Shown: one piece after another, positions 1 to 7,991 of the stretch | Layout: each line of letters opens with the position of its first letter | Numbering within the stretch: position 1 is the first letter of the stretch | Assembly: GCF_021390325.1 (NCBI RefSeq) | Contig: NZ_JAJUWU010000017.1 | Location: 115,982 to 179,981, forward strand | DNA: 64,000 nucleotides | Source: Jiella avicenniae | GTDB taxonomy: Bacteria; Pseudomonadota; Alphaproteobacteria; Rhizobiales; Rhizobiaceae | Direction: 5' to 3' | The notes under the pieces: generated by a model | What the model was told of the DNA's origin: nothing | What the model saw: the letters and a program-made list of their open reading frames with translations, nothing else | Databases searched by the model: none | Translations under genes and position numbers: made by a program

Positions 1-2
1 AA

Positions 3-353
3 TGGTCCGAAGAGGTCGTGCCCGACCCGGTCCTCCTGTTTCGCTATTCCGCTCTCACCTCGAACGGGCACCGCATCCATTACGACCAGCCCTATGCCAC
101 CGGCGAGGAAGGCTATCCCGGCCTCGTCGTGCATGGCCCTTTGATCGCCACCCTGTTGCAGGGCTTCGCGCAGCGCTGCCGGCCCGATGCGGCCTTGGCG
201 CAGTTCTCGTTTCGCGGCATGGCGCCGCTCTTCGTCGATCGGCCGTTTCACCTCGAAGCCTCCGCCGGCGACACACCCGAAACGCTCGCGCTGTGGGCGC
301 GTGGCCCGGACGGCGAACTGGCGATGAAGGCCGACGCCACGTTCCGGACGTGA
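3..353 (+). CDS. MaoC-like acyl-CoA hydratase, C-terminal part
   Basis: This is the 3' part of a gene cut by the window edge; about 116 residues remain. The hot-dog-fold signature of the mesaconyl-C4-CoA/itaconyl-CoA hydratase family is visible: FRYSALTSNGHRIHYD, then a GYPGLVVHGPL segment. Enzymes of this family hydrate or dehydrate a short branched dicarboxylyl-CoA in the cytoplasm. It lies 10 bp before a CitE-type lyase gene. The same pairing occurs in itaconate breakdown (Ich followed by Ccl), so a C5 dicarboxylate is a reasonable inferred substrate, not a proven one. The true start is outside the window. Confidence 0.8.
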   Translation, partial: WSEEVVPDPVLLFRYSALTSNGHRIHYDQPYATGEEGYPGLVVHGPLIATLLQGFAQRCRPDAALAQFSFRGMAPLFVDRPFHLEASAGDTPETLALWARGPDGELAMKADATFRT

Positions 354-363
354 GGGGCGGGCG

Positions 364-1170
364 ATGAGCGAGCCGCGCAGCTACCTCTTCGTTCCCGGTC
401 AGCGGCCGGACAGATTCGCCAAGGCTGCGGGGTCCGGAGCGGACGCGGTGATCCTCGATCTGGAAGACGCCGTCGGCCCGGATGCGAAGGACGAGGCCCG
501 CGCCCATGTCGTCGACTGGTTCCGCCAGGGTGGGCAGGGGATCGTGCGGATCAACGGTCGCGGCACGCCGTGGCATGCGGACGATCTCGCCGCGCTGGCC
601 GATATCACCACCGCAGACATCATGCTCCCGAAAGCGGAGCCGGAGGCACTGGCCCATCTGACCGGGCATCTGCCCGGCCGATCCGTGATCGCGCTGGTGG
701 AGACGGTGGCGGGGCTCGCCACGCTGCGGAACTCCGTGACGATCTCCGGCGTCACGCGGCTGGCCTTCGGCAATCTCGACTTCGGGGCCGATGCCCGTAT
801 TCCGGAAAGTGGCGCCGAGCTCGATCCGGCCCGCTTCGAGATCGTCGTCGCCTCGCGTCTCGGGGGGCTCGCCCGCCCCATCGATGGTGTGACGACCGAC
901 TTTGCCGATAAACAAGCCATCGAGAAGGACGTCTTGCGAGCCCGAGCCATGGGCTTCGGTGCCAAGCTGTGCATTCATCCGGCCCAGGTCGAAGCCGTCA
1001 ATGCGGGTTTTTCTCCGACACCGGGCGAAGTGGAGTGGGCAAAGCGGGTCGTCGCGGCGCTGGAGGAAGCAGCCGGGTCGGTGGTTCAGGTGGACGGCAA
1101 GATGGTGGACCGTCCGCTGATCGAGCGGGCGCGCCAGATCCTCGAAGGCGCCCGGCACACGACATCCTGA
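364..1170 (+). CDS. HpcH/HpaI aldolase / CitE-type CoA-ester lyase
   Basis: The 268-residue protein is a TIM-barrel CitE-family lyase and would cleave a beta-hydroxyacyl-CoA such as citramalyl-CoA or malyl-CoA. Family marks are the N-terminal RSYLFVPGQRPDRF, the ADAVILDLEDAV strand, the RINGRGTPW segment, the MLPKAE strand and the LVETVAG metal-ligand region. Length fits the family. The start follows the preceding hydratase gene by 10 bp, suggesting one transcript. Substrate is inferred only from the neighbouring MaoC-type hydratase. Confidence 0.85.
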   Translation: MSEPRSYLFVPGQRPDRFAKAAGSGADAVILDLEDAVGPDAKDEARAHVVDWFRQGGQGIVRINGRGTPWHADDLAALADITTADIMLPKAEPEALAHLTGHLPGRSVIALVETVAGLATLRNSVTISGVTRLAFGNLDFGADARIPESGAELDPARFEIVVASRLGGLARPIDGVTTDFADKQAIEKDVLRARAMGFGAKLCIHPAQVEAVNAGFSPTPGEVEWAKRVVAALEEAAGSVVQVDGKMVDRPLIERARQILEGARHTTS

Positions 1171-1255
1171 CGCCTCGACCGGGCGTCGGAGGAGGAGCGA
1201 CGGCTTGCCGGCTGCGCCGGCGGGAAACGACAAGAACCATATCAGGGAGGAAAAC

Positions 1256-2215
1256 ATGAAACGGATCATCGGCAGCACAATTGCCGCCTTGCTTCTGGCC
1301 TGCGGGACCGGCCATGCTGAGGATATCCTCTTCGGCTCCACATCGGCCTCGTCGAGCCATTACGGCTACATCGTCGCCGTCGGCAAGCTGATCAACGAGA
1401 GCGGTTCCGACATCAATGCGACGGTGGTCGAGACGGGCGCCGCGATGGACAACATCCGGCGCATGGAACGCGGCCAGATGGATCTCGGCATCATCACCAC
1501 CAACGTTCTCCAGCATGCCGTCGCCGGCACGCAGGAATTCGATGGTCGCGCCCAGGATCTGGCGCTCCTGTGGGTCTATCTGCCGGCCCCGCAGAACGTG
1601 ATCATGCGAGCCGATTCCGGCGTGGAGAGCCTGTCGGCGCTCGGCGGCGTCCGCCTCAATCCCGGCATCAAGGGATCGGCCACCGAGACGACCACCGAAG
1701 CGGTTTTCGAGGTTCTCGACATCGAGCCGGACTATGTGCGCGGCTCGACCACGGACATCGTCGATTCGATCAAGGACAACCGGCTGGCGGGCTATGTGAA
1801 GTCCGGTTCGGCGAATACCCTCGACAGTTCGACGATCGATCTGGCCACCACGACGCCGATCCGGGTGCTCGGTCTCGACCAGAAGCAGGCCGACGCCATT
1901 CGCGAGAACATGCCGGACATTTCCATCGTGGACGTCGCCGCGGGCGTCGCCGAGGGTGTGCCCGCCTACACGACGTGGAGCTTCGGCGTGGGCGTGGCCG
2001 CCACGTCCGAAATGTCCGACGATACGGCCTACAAGATCGTCAAGGCGGTGATGGAGGACAAGTCCGTCCAGGGCAATGCGATGGCCGGCGTCAAGGGCGC
2101 GGATCTCGCGCGGTTGACGCTCGACTATGGCACTGTGCCGCTTCATCCGGGCGCCGTGCGATGGTTCGAGGAGAACGGGTATACCGTTCCCGACCGGTTG
2201 AAGCCGCAGCAGTAG
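1256..2215 (+). CDS. TAXI-family TRAP transporter solute-binding protein
   Basis: This 319-residue periplasmic binding protein belongs to the TAXI branch of TRAP transporters. A signal peptide covers about residues 1-21 (MKRIIGSTIAALLLACGTGHA). The mature part starts with the family's ILFGSTSASSSHY ligand-binding strand. The ATG at 1256 has a good ribosome site (AGGGAGG, 1243-1249); an in-frame extension from 1205 lacks one and would bury the signal peptide. The fused TRAP permease follows 10 bp downstream, so the two form one uptake system, probably for the organic acid used by the operon. Confidence 0.9.
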   Translation: MKRIIGSTIAALLLACGTGHAEDILFGSTSASSSHYGYIVAVGKLINESGSDINATVVETGAAMDNIRRMERGQMDLGIITTNVLQHAVAGTQEFDGRAQDLALLWVYLPAPQNVIMRADSGVESLSALGGVRLNPGIKGSATETTTEAVFEVLDIEPDYVRGSTTDIVDSIKDNRLAGYVKSGSANTLDSSTIDLATTTPIRVLGLDQKQADAIRENMPDISIVDVAAGVAEGVPAYTTWSFGVGVAATSEMSDDTAYKIVKAVMEDKSVQGNAMAGVKGADLARLTLDYGTVPLHPGAVRWFEENGYTVPDRLKPQQ

Positions 2216-2225
2216 TCGTGACGCC

Positions 2226-4088
2226 GTGCTCCATTTTCCGTCACCGGGAAAGGCGTTGGCGCTCCTGACGGGTGCCTTCGTCTTCTACACCGCGGCCTTC
2301 GGCGCGTTCGAAGGCCTCATCCAGCGGGCGATTTTCCTCGCTTTGGTCATCTGCCTCGGCTTTGCGATCTATCCGCTGGGCCAGGGGCGGTCGTGGCGGT
2401 GGCTTGGACTGGTGGTCGACCTCGCTCTGATGGCGATCAGCGTTGCGGCCTGCGTCTATGTCGTCGTCAATTACGATCGCATCATGACGGAGCTGCCCTG
2501 GGCGACGCCGCTCGACATGGTCCTGACGGCGGGGCTCGTCCTCGCTGTGCTGGAACTGGCGCGCCGGACCGTCGGGGTGATCTTTCCGCTCCTGGTGCTG
2601 GTGGGCCTCGCCTATGCCTATTTCGGCGCATCGCTGCCCGGAGCGCTGCGGCATCGCGGCTTCGACGCCTATTACATTACCGAAACGGTCTTCCTCGGCG
2701 ATCTGGGCATCTGGGGCATGCTGACGGGCGTCGCCGCGACGGTGATCGCGGCCTTCGTCCTGTTCGGCGCGCTGCTTCTCCATACCGGCGGCGGTCAGGC
2801 CTTCATCGATCTCGCCATGCGGCTGGGTGGCAGGCAGGCGGGCGGTGCCGCCAAGATCGCGACCATCGCGTCGGGACTGTTCGGCATGATTTCCGGCTCG
2901 TCCGTCGCCAATGTCGCGACGACCGGCAATTTCACCATCCCGATGATGATCCGGCTCGGCTATCCGCGTCCGTTCGCCGCTGCGGTGGAAGCGGTCGCCT
3001 CGACCGGCGGCCAGATCGCGCCGCCCATCATGGGCGCGGCGGCTTTCGTCATGGCGGAAATCGTCGGCGTCCCCTACACGGCGATCATCAGCGCAGCGCT
3101 TTTGCCGGCGATCCTCTTCTACGTTTCCGTCTTCGTGACCGTTCATCTCGTTTCCGTCCAGCGGGGCCTCGCGCTCGTGCCTGCACAGGAGTTGCCGCCA
3201 TGGCGCCAGATCCTGGCGGCGCGGCGGATCGGGCCGGTCGTTGCCGCGCTCACCGGCCTCGGCATCGGCTTCTGGATGGGGCGCTCGGTCTCGACATCCG
3301 CCTTCTACGGCATCGTCGGCCTGCTCGCCGCCTTCGTGCTGTCGCAAGCCGGGCGGCTGTCACTGCGGGAGATGGGGCAGCGCGTGCTCACGGGATTCGA
3401 GGATGCCGGGCGGGGCCTCGTCATCATCGGCGTCCTCCTGGCGGGCGCGCAGATCCTGGTCTCGATGGTCAATCTGACCGGCGCGGGGGTGGCGCTTTCC
3501 ACCGCGATCGTCGCCTGGGGCGGCAGTTCCATGGCGCTGGTGGCGCTGCTCGTCGGCGTCGTCTGTCTGGTGATGGGGATGGGCCTGCCGACGACGGCGG
3601 CCTATGTCCTGGTCGCGGCGGTCTTGGCGCCGGCCCTGACCGAGGTCGGCGTGCCGCTCCTCACGGCGCATCTCTTCGTCTTCTATTTCGCGACCATTTC
3701 GGTGATCACCCCGCCGGTCTGCGTCGCCGTCTTCGTCGGGGCGGGGATCGCCAACACCGGATGGATGGCCGCTGCCGGCGAGGCGGTGCGGCTGGGTGCC
3801 ATGACCTACGTCGTGCCCTTCCTCCTGCTCATCTATCCGGGCATGGTGCTGGAGGGCGGCAACCTCGCCGTCGTCGACGCTCTTCTCGCGGGTGTCGTCC
3901 TCGTCTTCGCCATTCCGACGCTGCTTTCGCGCGTGCCGCTGTCCGGCTGGCGGTGGTTGGACATCGTGCTTCTCAGTACCGCGATCGCCCTCGCCATCTG
4001 GCCGCATCCATCGACGCCCTTCATCGCTGCCGCGCTGCTCGCGTTCGGCTGGCTCATGGGTCGAAACCGCAGGCAGGTCGCGACATGA
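2226..4088 (+). CDS. TRAP transporter fused permease (DctQM)
   Basis: A 620-residue, highly hydrophobic inner-membrane protein. The N-terminal part of about 150 residues corresponds to a fused small DctQ-like subunit and the rest to DctM. The DctM hallmark stretch lies near residues 215-270 (SGSSVANVATTGNFTIPMM, then a STGGQIAPPIMGAAAF segment). It works with the TAXI binding protein upstream and uses an ion gradient, as known for TRAP systems. Its stop overlaps the next start by four bases (ATGA, 4085-4088), so translation is likely coupled. Confidence 0.92.
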   Translation: MLHFPSPGKALALLTGAFVFYTAAFGAFEGLIQRAIFLALVICLGFAIYPLGQGRSWRWLGLVVDLALMAISVAACVYVVVNYDRIMTELPWATPLDMVLTAGLVLAVLELARRTVGVIFPLLVLVGLAYAYFGASLPGALRHRGFDAYYITETVFLGDLGIWGMLTGVAATVIAAFVLFGALLLHTGGGQAFIDLAMRLGGRQAGGAAKIATIASGLFGMISGSSVANVATTGNFTIPMMIRLGYPRPFAAAVEAVASTGGQIAPPIMGAAAFVMAEIVGVPYTAIISAALLPAILFYVSVFVTVHLVSVQRGLALVPAQELPPWRQILAARRIGPVVAALTGLGIGFWMGRSVSTSAFYGIVGLLAAFVLSQAGRLSLREMGQRVLTGFEDAGRGLVIIGVLLAGAQILVSMVNLTGAGVALSTAIVAWGGSSMALVALLVGVVCLVMGMGLPTTAAYVLVAAVLAPALTEVGVPLLTAHLFVFYFATISVITPPVCVAVFVGAGIANTGWMAAAGEAVRLGAMTYVVPFLLLIYPGMVLEGGNLAVVDALLAGVVLVFAIPTLLSRVPLSGWRWLDIVLLSTAIALAIWPHPSTPFIAAALLAFGWLMGRNRRQVAT

Positions 4089-5413
4089 AAACGGTGCGCA
4101 TCGGAGCGGGGGCGGGGTTTGGTGGCGACCGGATCGATCCGGCGGTGGCGCTCGCGCGGGATGGAGCGCTGGACTATCTCGTCTTCGAGTGCCTCGCCGA
4201 ACGCACGATCGCCTTGGCGCAGCTTGCCCGGGTCGCCGATCCGTCAGAGGGCTACGACAAGCTCCTCGAACGGCGCATCCGCGCCGTTCTTCCCGACTGT
4301 CTGAGGAACGGCACGCGGATCGTCACCAATATGGGCGCGGCCAATCCATGGGCGGCGGCCCAAAAGGTGGCCGAGACGGCCGCGGATATGGGGCTCACGG
4401 GCGTCAAGGTCGCCGCCGTCCTCGGAGACGACGTGCTCGGCCACGTCGCTCCTTATCCCCTCGACGACACCGGGATGCCGGCGGAAGCTTTGGGCACCCG
4501 CCTCGTCTCGGCCAACGCCTATATCGGAAGCGCGGGTATCGTCGACGCGCTCCAGGCCGGAGCCCAGGTCGTGATCTGCGGCCGAGCGGCCGATCCCGCC
4601 CTGTTTCTGGGGCCGCTCGCCCATGAATTCGGCTGGGCGTCCGATGACTGGGAGCGGCTCGGGCGGGGCACGCTGGTCGGCCATCTTCTCGAATGCGCGG
4701 CCCAGATCACCGGCGGTTATTTCGCCGATCCCGGCCTCAAGGACGTGCCGGATCTCGCCAATGTCGGCTATCCCCTGGCGGAGGTGGGCGAAGACGGCAA
4801 CGCCGTCATCACCAAATTGCCGGGTACCGGCGGTCAGGTCACCCTTGCCACCTGCACCGAGCAGCTTCTCTACGAAATCCACGATCCGGCCCGCTATCTG
4901 CAGCCCGACGTCGTCGCGGATTTCTCGAATGTCGATTTCACCGAGATCGGGCCGGACCGCGTGGCGGTCAGCGGCGGGGCAGGGCATCCCAGACCCGAAA
5001 CGCTCAAGGTTTCCGTCGGAAGTCGCGATGGCTGGATCGGCCAGGGAGAGATTTCCTATGCCGGTCCCGGCGCCGTGGCGCGCGGCCGTCTGGCCGCCGA
5101 CATTTTGAAGGAGCGGCTTCTGCCCTTCCAGAACGCCATCGCCGCCTATCGGTCGGACCTGATCGGCGTCGATTCCATTCTTCCGGGAGACAGCGATGCC
5201 CCGCCGCCGCGCGAGGTTCGGCTGCGGTGCGCGGCGCGATGCGACAGCCGCGAGGTGGCGGAAACCGTCGCGGACGAAGTGGAGACGCTTTACCTCTGCG
5301 GCCCCGCCGGCGGCGGCGGCGTGACCCGCAGTCTCAGGGAAGTCATCGGTATCCGCTCGACCTTCATGCCGCGATCGGAGGTCGAGGTGTCCGTGCGCAT
5401 CGTGGAGTCGTGA
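4085..5413 (+). CDS. AtuA-family (DUF1446) protein
   Basis: The 442-residue protein matches the acyclic-terpene-utilisation AtuA/DUF1446 family, whose enzymatic role is not settled. Visible marks are the N-terminal RIGAGAGFGGDRIDPA, the YLVFECLAERTIALAQL strand, the VTNMGAANPWAAA motif, VICGRAADPALFLGPLAHEF and the C-terminal LCGPAGGGG. The start is the ATG that overlaps the permease stop; the longer frame upstream is only an antiphase reading of the permease gene. In this family the gene commonly sits with CoA-thioester enzymes, as here. It may act as an acyl-CoA or acid-processing factor, but that is inference. Confidence 0.85.
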   Translation: MKTVRIGAGAGFGGDRIDPAVALARDGALDYLVFECLAERTIALAQLARVADPSEGYDKLLERRIRAVLPDCLRNGTRIVTNMGAANPWAAAQKVAETAADMGLTGVKVAAVLGDDVLGHVAPYPLDDTGMPAEALGTRLVSANAYIGSAGIVDALQAGAQVVICGRAADPALFLGPLAHEFGWASDDWERLGRGTLVGHLLECAAQITGGYFADPGLKDVPDLANVGYPLAEVGEDGNAVITKLPGTGGQVTLATCTEQLLYEIHDPARYLQPDVVADFSNVDFTEIGPDRVAVSGGAGHPRPETLKVSVGSRDGWIGQGEISYAGPGAVARGRLAADILKERLLPFQNAIAAYRSDLIGVDSILPGDSDAPPPREVRLRCAARCDSREVAETVADEVETLYLCGPAGGGGVTRSLREVIGIRSTFMPRSEVEVSVRIVES

Positions 5414-5414
5414 C

Positions 5415-5714
5415 ATGAAACTGCATGAGATCGCCCATGGCCGCACCGGCGACAAAGGCACGACGTCCAATATCTCCGTCATCGCCTATCACGCGAAAGA
5501 CTGGCCGCTGATCGAGGCCCATGTCACGGCCGAGCGCGTGGCCGCGATCTTCGACCGGCACGTCACCGTCACGCGCTACGTGCTGCCCAAACTCCATGCG
5601 TTGAATTTCGTGGTGGAGGGCGCACTGGAGGGCGGCGTAACCCGATCCGTGGCGCTGGACGCCCATGGCAAGTCCCTCGGCTTCGCGGTGCTGGAGATGG
5701 AACTCCCGGCCTGA
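5415..5714 (+). CDS. AtuA-associated small protein
   Basis: This 99-residue protein starts one base after the AtuA stop. It corresponds to the small ferredoxin-fold-like domain that in many genomes is fused to the C-terminus of AtuA, and here is a separate gene. Typical features are the N-terminal HEIAHGRTGDKGTTSNISV and the segment LPKLHALNFVVEGALEGG. The tight spacing suggests the two polypeptides form a complex. It is the last gene of the plus-strand operon. Confidence 0.85.
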   Translation: MKLHEIAHGRTGDKGTTSNISVIAYHAKDWPLIEAHVTAERVAAIFDRHVTVTRYVLPKLHALNFVVEGALEGGVTRSVALDAHGKSLGFAVLEMELPA

Positions 5715-6261
5715 GCGATTTCTCTTCGCCCATCTCTGCCGGCCTTCCGGAGCCCGGTTTCGATGGGGTTCGATCTCCCTTCCAAGCCTTGTGCGCGGTC
5801 CCGGTTGGCAACTTCCTCGGCGACCTTTTTCGGGGTTTGTCGAGGATCACCGCGGACGGATGAGGGACACGGCGCGAAGGATGGCGGCTTCGAAGCACTC
5901 GTCGGTCGGCGCGCCTGGCGATCCGCTCGAACTCCTGGAACTTGCAGAAGAAATTTCGATGAGATGAGGCCGCTTGCAGAGGGGGTCGTCGATCCGTAGC
6001 GGCGAGGTCCGCTTGGATGCTGGGCGATCGCCGCATGGGGCCGCGGCCGGCGAATTCCGGGTTTGGCGTAAGCCATTACCCCGGGCGGCTAATTATAATT
6101 GGAAGAATTCCAGGTTTGCAGCGCCATTCGTTTTCCTAGCTCTTCCCGAGAACTTGAAACGAGCGATCAGACAGAGTGGCGAACGAGCGCGCCTCGATCT
6201 CCCGAGTTCCGGGGCCAAACGCCCCGGATGTGATCGCCCCGGCTAGCGGAGGATGGGGCTC
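5715..6261 (+). promoter_or_regulatory. Non-coding region upstream of the paoABC-like operon
   Basis: No convincing gene is present in these roughly 550 bases; the open frames have shadow-like arginine/proline-rich composition. An AT-rich perfect palindrome, AATTATAATT at 6091-6100, stands out from GC-rich surroundings and may belong to the promoter or operator of the molybdenum enzyme operon. A perfect 7-bp hairpin (CCGGGGC/GCCCCGG, 6209-6227, loop CAAAC) lies in the probable 5' leader, 34 bases before the start codon. Confidence 0.4.
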
Positions 6262-6936
6262 ATGGGCCATCACCGAGACGAAAGCGACGAGACCGGCGGC
6301 TTGAAGCGCGCCAAGATCAGCCCGGAGGTCACGCGGCGCGGGTTTCTGGGCGGAACCGCGACGGCGGGGGCGACGGCCCTCGCGGGCATCGCCGGAAGCG
6401 CGCAGGAAGCGCTCGCCCAGGAGATGGATGCGGCGGGCGGCGAGACCGTCGATGTCAGCCTCGTCATCAACGGCGTGTCCTACGAGCGAAGCCTCGATGC
6501 GCGCACGACGATCCTCGACCTCTTGCGGGAGGAACTCGACCTGACCGGCACCAAGGTCGGCTGCAATCACGGCCAGTGCGGCGCCTGCACCGTGCTGATG
6601 AACGGCACGCGCATCAATTCCTGCCTGACGCTCGCCGCCATGGCTGACGGCGCCCGGATCACCACGATCGAGGGCCTCGCTGAGGGCAATGGCGATCTTC
6701 ACCCGATGCAGGCCGCCTTCCTCGAACATGACGGCTTCCAGTGCGGCTACTGCACGCCGGGCCAGATCGTCTCGGCGATCGGCTGCGTGAAGGAAGGCCA
6801 TGCCGACAGCGAGGCCGAGATCCGCGAATACATGTCCGGCAATCTCTGTCGCTGCGGCGCCTACAAGGGCATCACCGAGGCGATCATCGAGGCCCGCGAT
6901 GCCACGCGCTCCAGCGACGTCGGAGGTGCATCATGA
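6262..6936 (+). CDS. paoA: Tat-exported [2Fe-2S] subunit of aldehyde oxidoreductase (PaoA-like)
   Basis: The 224-residue iron-sulfur subunit resembles PaoA/YagT. Twin arginines (TRRGFLGG, R25-R26) followed by an alanine-rich core and an AxA-type end indicate Tat export of the folded complex. The N-terminal plant-type [2Fe-2S] site is CNHGQCGACTVL. The C-terminal site has CGYCTPG and CRCG. The ATG at 6262 is chosen because GGAGG (6248-6252) is 9 bases upstream; the ATG at 6253 touches that site. The stop overlaps the next gene by four bases (ATGA). It passes electrons between the Mo centre and FAD. Confidence 0.9.
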   Translation: MGHHRDESDETGGLKRAKISPEVTRRGFLGGTATAGATALAGIAGSAQEALAQEMDAAGGETVDVSLVINGVSYERSLDARTTILDLLREELDLTGTKVGCNHGQCGACTVLMNGTRINSCLTLAAMADGARITTIEGLAEGNGDLHPMQAAFLEHDGFQCGYCTPGQIVSAIGCVKEGHADSEAEIREYMSGNLCRCGAYKGITEAIIEARDATRSSDVGGAS

Positions 6937-7991
6937 AGCCCTTTCGCTATCAGGCACCCGGCTCGGTCGACGCCGCCGTGGAGGCGGTCGATCCCATGGG
7001 CATCGCCGGCCAAGGCGGGGCGTTCCTGGCGGGCGGCACCACGCTCATCGATCTGATGAAGCTGCATGTGGTGACGCCACCGAGCGTCACGGACGTGAAG
7101 AATCTCGGCCTCGATACGATCGAGGAGAGCGGCGGCGAGGTGCGGATCGGCGCGCGCGTCACCATGGCGGAGGCTGCCGAGCATCCAATCTTCGTCGAAC
7201 GAGCCCCGGCGCTGTCCGATGCCCTCTGGAAGGCGGCGAGCCCACAGCTTCGCAATGTCGCGACGCTCGGTGGCAATGTGCTCCAGCGCACCCGCTGCCC
7301 GTATTTTCGCGACAATGTCAGCCCTTGCAACAAGCGCGATCCTGGCTCCGGTTGCGCGGCGATTGGCGGCATCAACCGGCTGCTGGCCGTTCTCGGCACC
7401 TCCGAAAACTGCATCGCCACCTATGCCGGCGATTTCGCCAATGCGCTGATCCTGTTCGACGCGACGGTGGAAACCCAAAGGGCGGGCGAGGGACCACGTC
7501 AGATCCCCTTCGACGATCTCCACGTCCTGCCGGAAGATCATCCCGAGCGCGAGACCATGCTCGGCGACGACGAGCTGATCACCGGCTATCGCTTCGACCT
7601 GCCGGATTGGGCACGCCGCTCGGTCTATGTGAAGGCCCGCGACCGCGAGTCCTATGCCTTTGCGCTGGCTTCGGCCGCCGTGGCCCTCGATCTCGACGGC
7701 GACACGATCCGGGAGGCGCGCGTGGGACTCGGCGGTGTCGCGACCGTGCCCTGGCGAGCGCGCGAGGCGGAGGACTTCCTTCAAGGCAAGACGGTGAGCG
7801 AGGACACGGCGCTCGAAGCCGGGCGCATCGCCTTCGAAGGGGCCAAGGGCTACGAACACAACGCCTTCAAGATCCCGCTCGGGCGGCAGGTCGTCGCCAA
7901 GGCGATCCTCGACGCGGCGGGAATGGATATCTCCGGCGCGTCCGACAGCGGCGCCGGTGGGACATCCGCCACCAGTGAAGGAGCCAACTGA
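6933..7991 (+). CDS. paoB: FAD subunit of aldehyde oxidoreductase (PaoB-like)
   Basis: The 352-residue FAD-binding subunit is of xanthine-dehydrogenase M type. FAD-contact segments are FLAGGTTLIDLMKLHV and NVATLGGNVLQRTRC. A cysteine cluster (RCPYFRD, SPCNKRDPGSGC) matches the extra [4Fe-4S] site characteristic of PaoB and absent from ordinary XdhB proteins. It begins at the ATG overlapping the paoA stop, and its own stop shares one base with the next start, so the three subunits are translationally coupled. The product would accompany PaoA and PaoC to the periplasm. Confidence 0.9.
   Translation: MKPFRYQAPGSVDAAVEAVDPMGIAGQGGAFLAGGTTLIDLMKLHVVTPPSVTDVKNLGLDTIEESGGEVRIGARVTMAEAAEHPIFVERAPALSDALWKAASPQLRNVATLGGNVLQRTRCPYFRDNVSPCNKRDPGSGCAAIGGINRLLAVLGTSENCIATYAGDFANALILFDATVETQRAGEGPRQIPFDDLHVLPEDHPERETMLGDDELITGYRFDLPDWARRSVYVKARDRESYAFALASAAVALDLDGDTIREARVGLGGVATVPWRAREAEDFLQGKTVSEDTALEAGRIAFEGAKGYEHNAFKIPLGRQVVAKAILDAAGMDISGASDSGAGGTSATSEGAN

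Noticed and set aside
5665..5967. Open frames in the gap after the AtuA operon
   Set aside because: They run out of the AtuA partner gene in another frame, are rich in Arg, Pro and Ser, and have no ribosome site.
6209..6227. Hairpin before paoA as a riboswitch (for example a molybdenum cofactor sensor)
   Set aside because: It is a single 7-bp stem; none of the conserved elements of the Moco riboswitch are visible, and the leader is too short.
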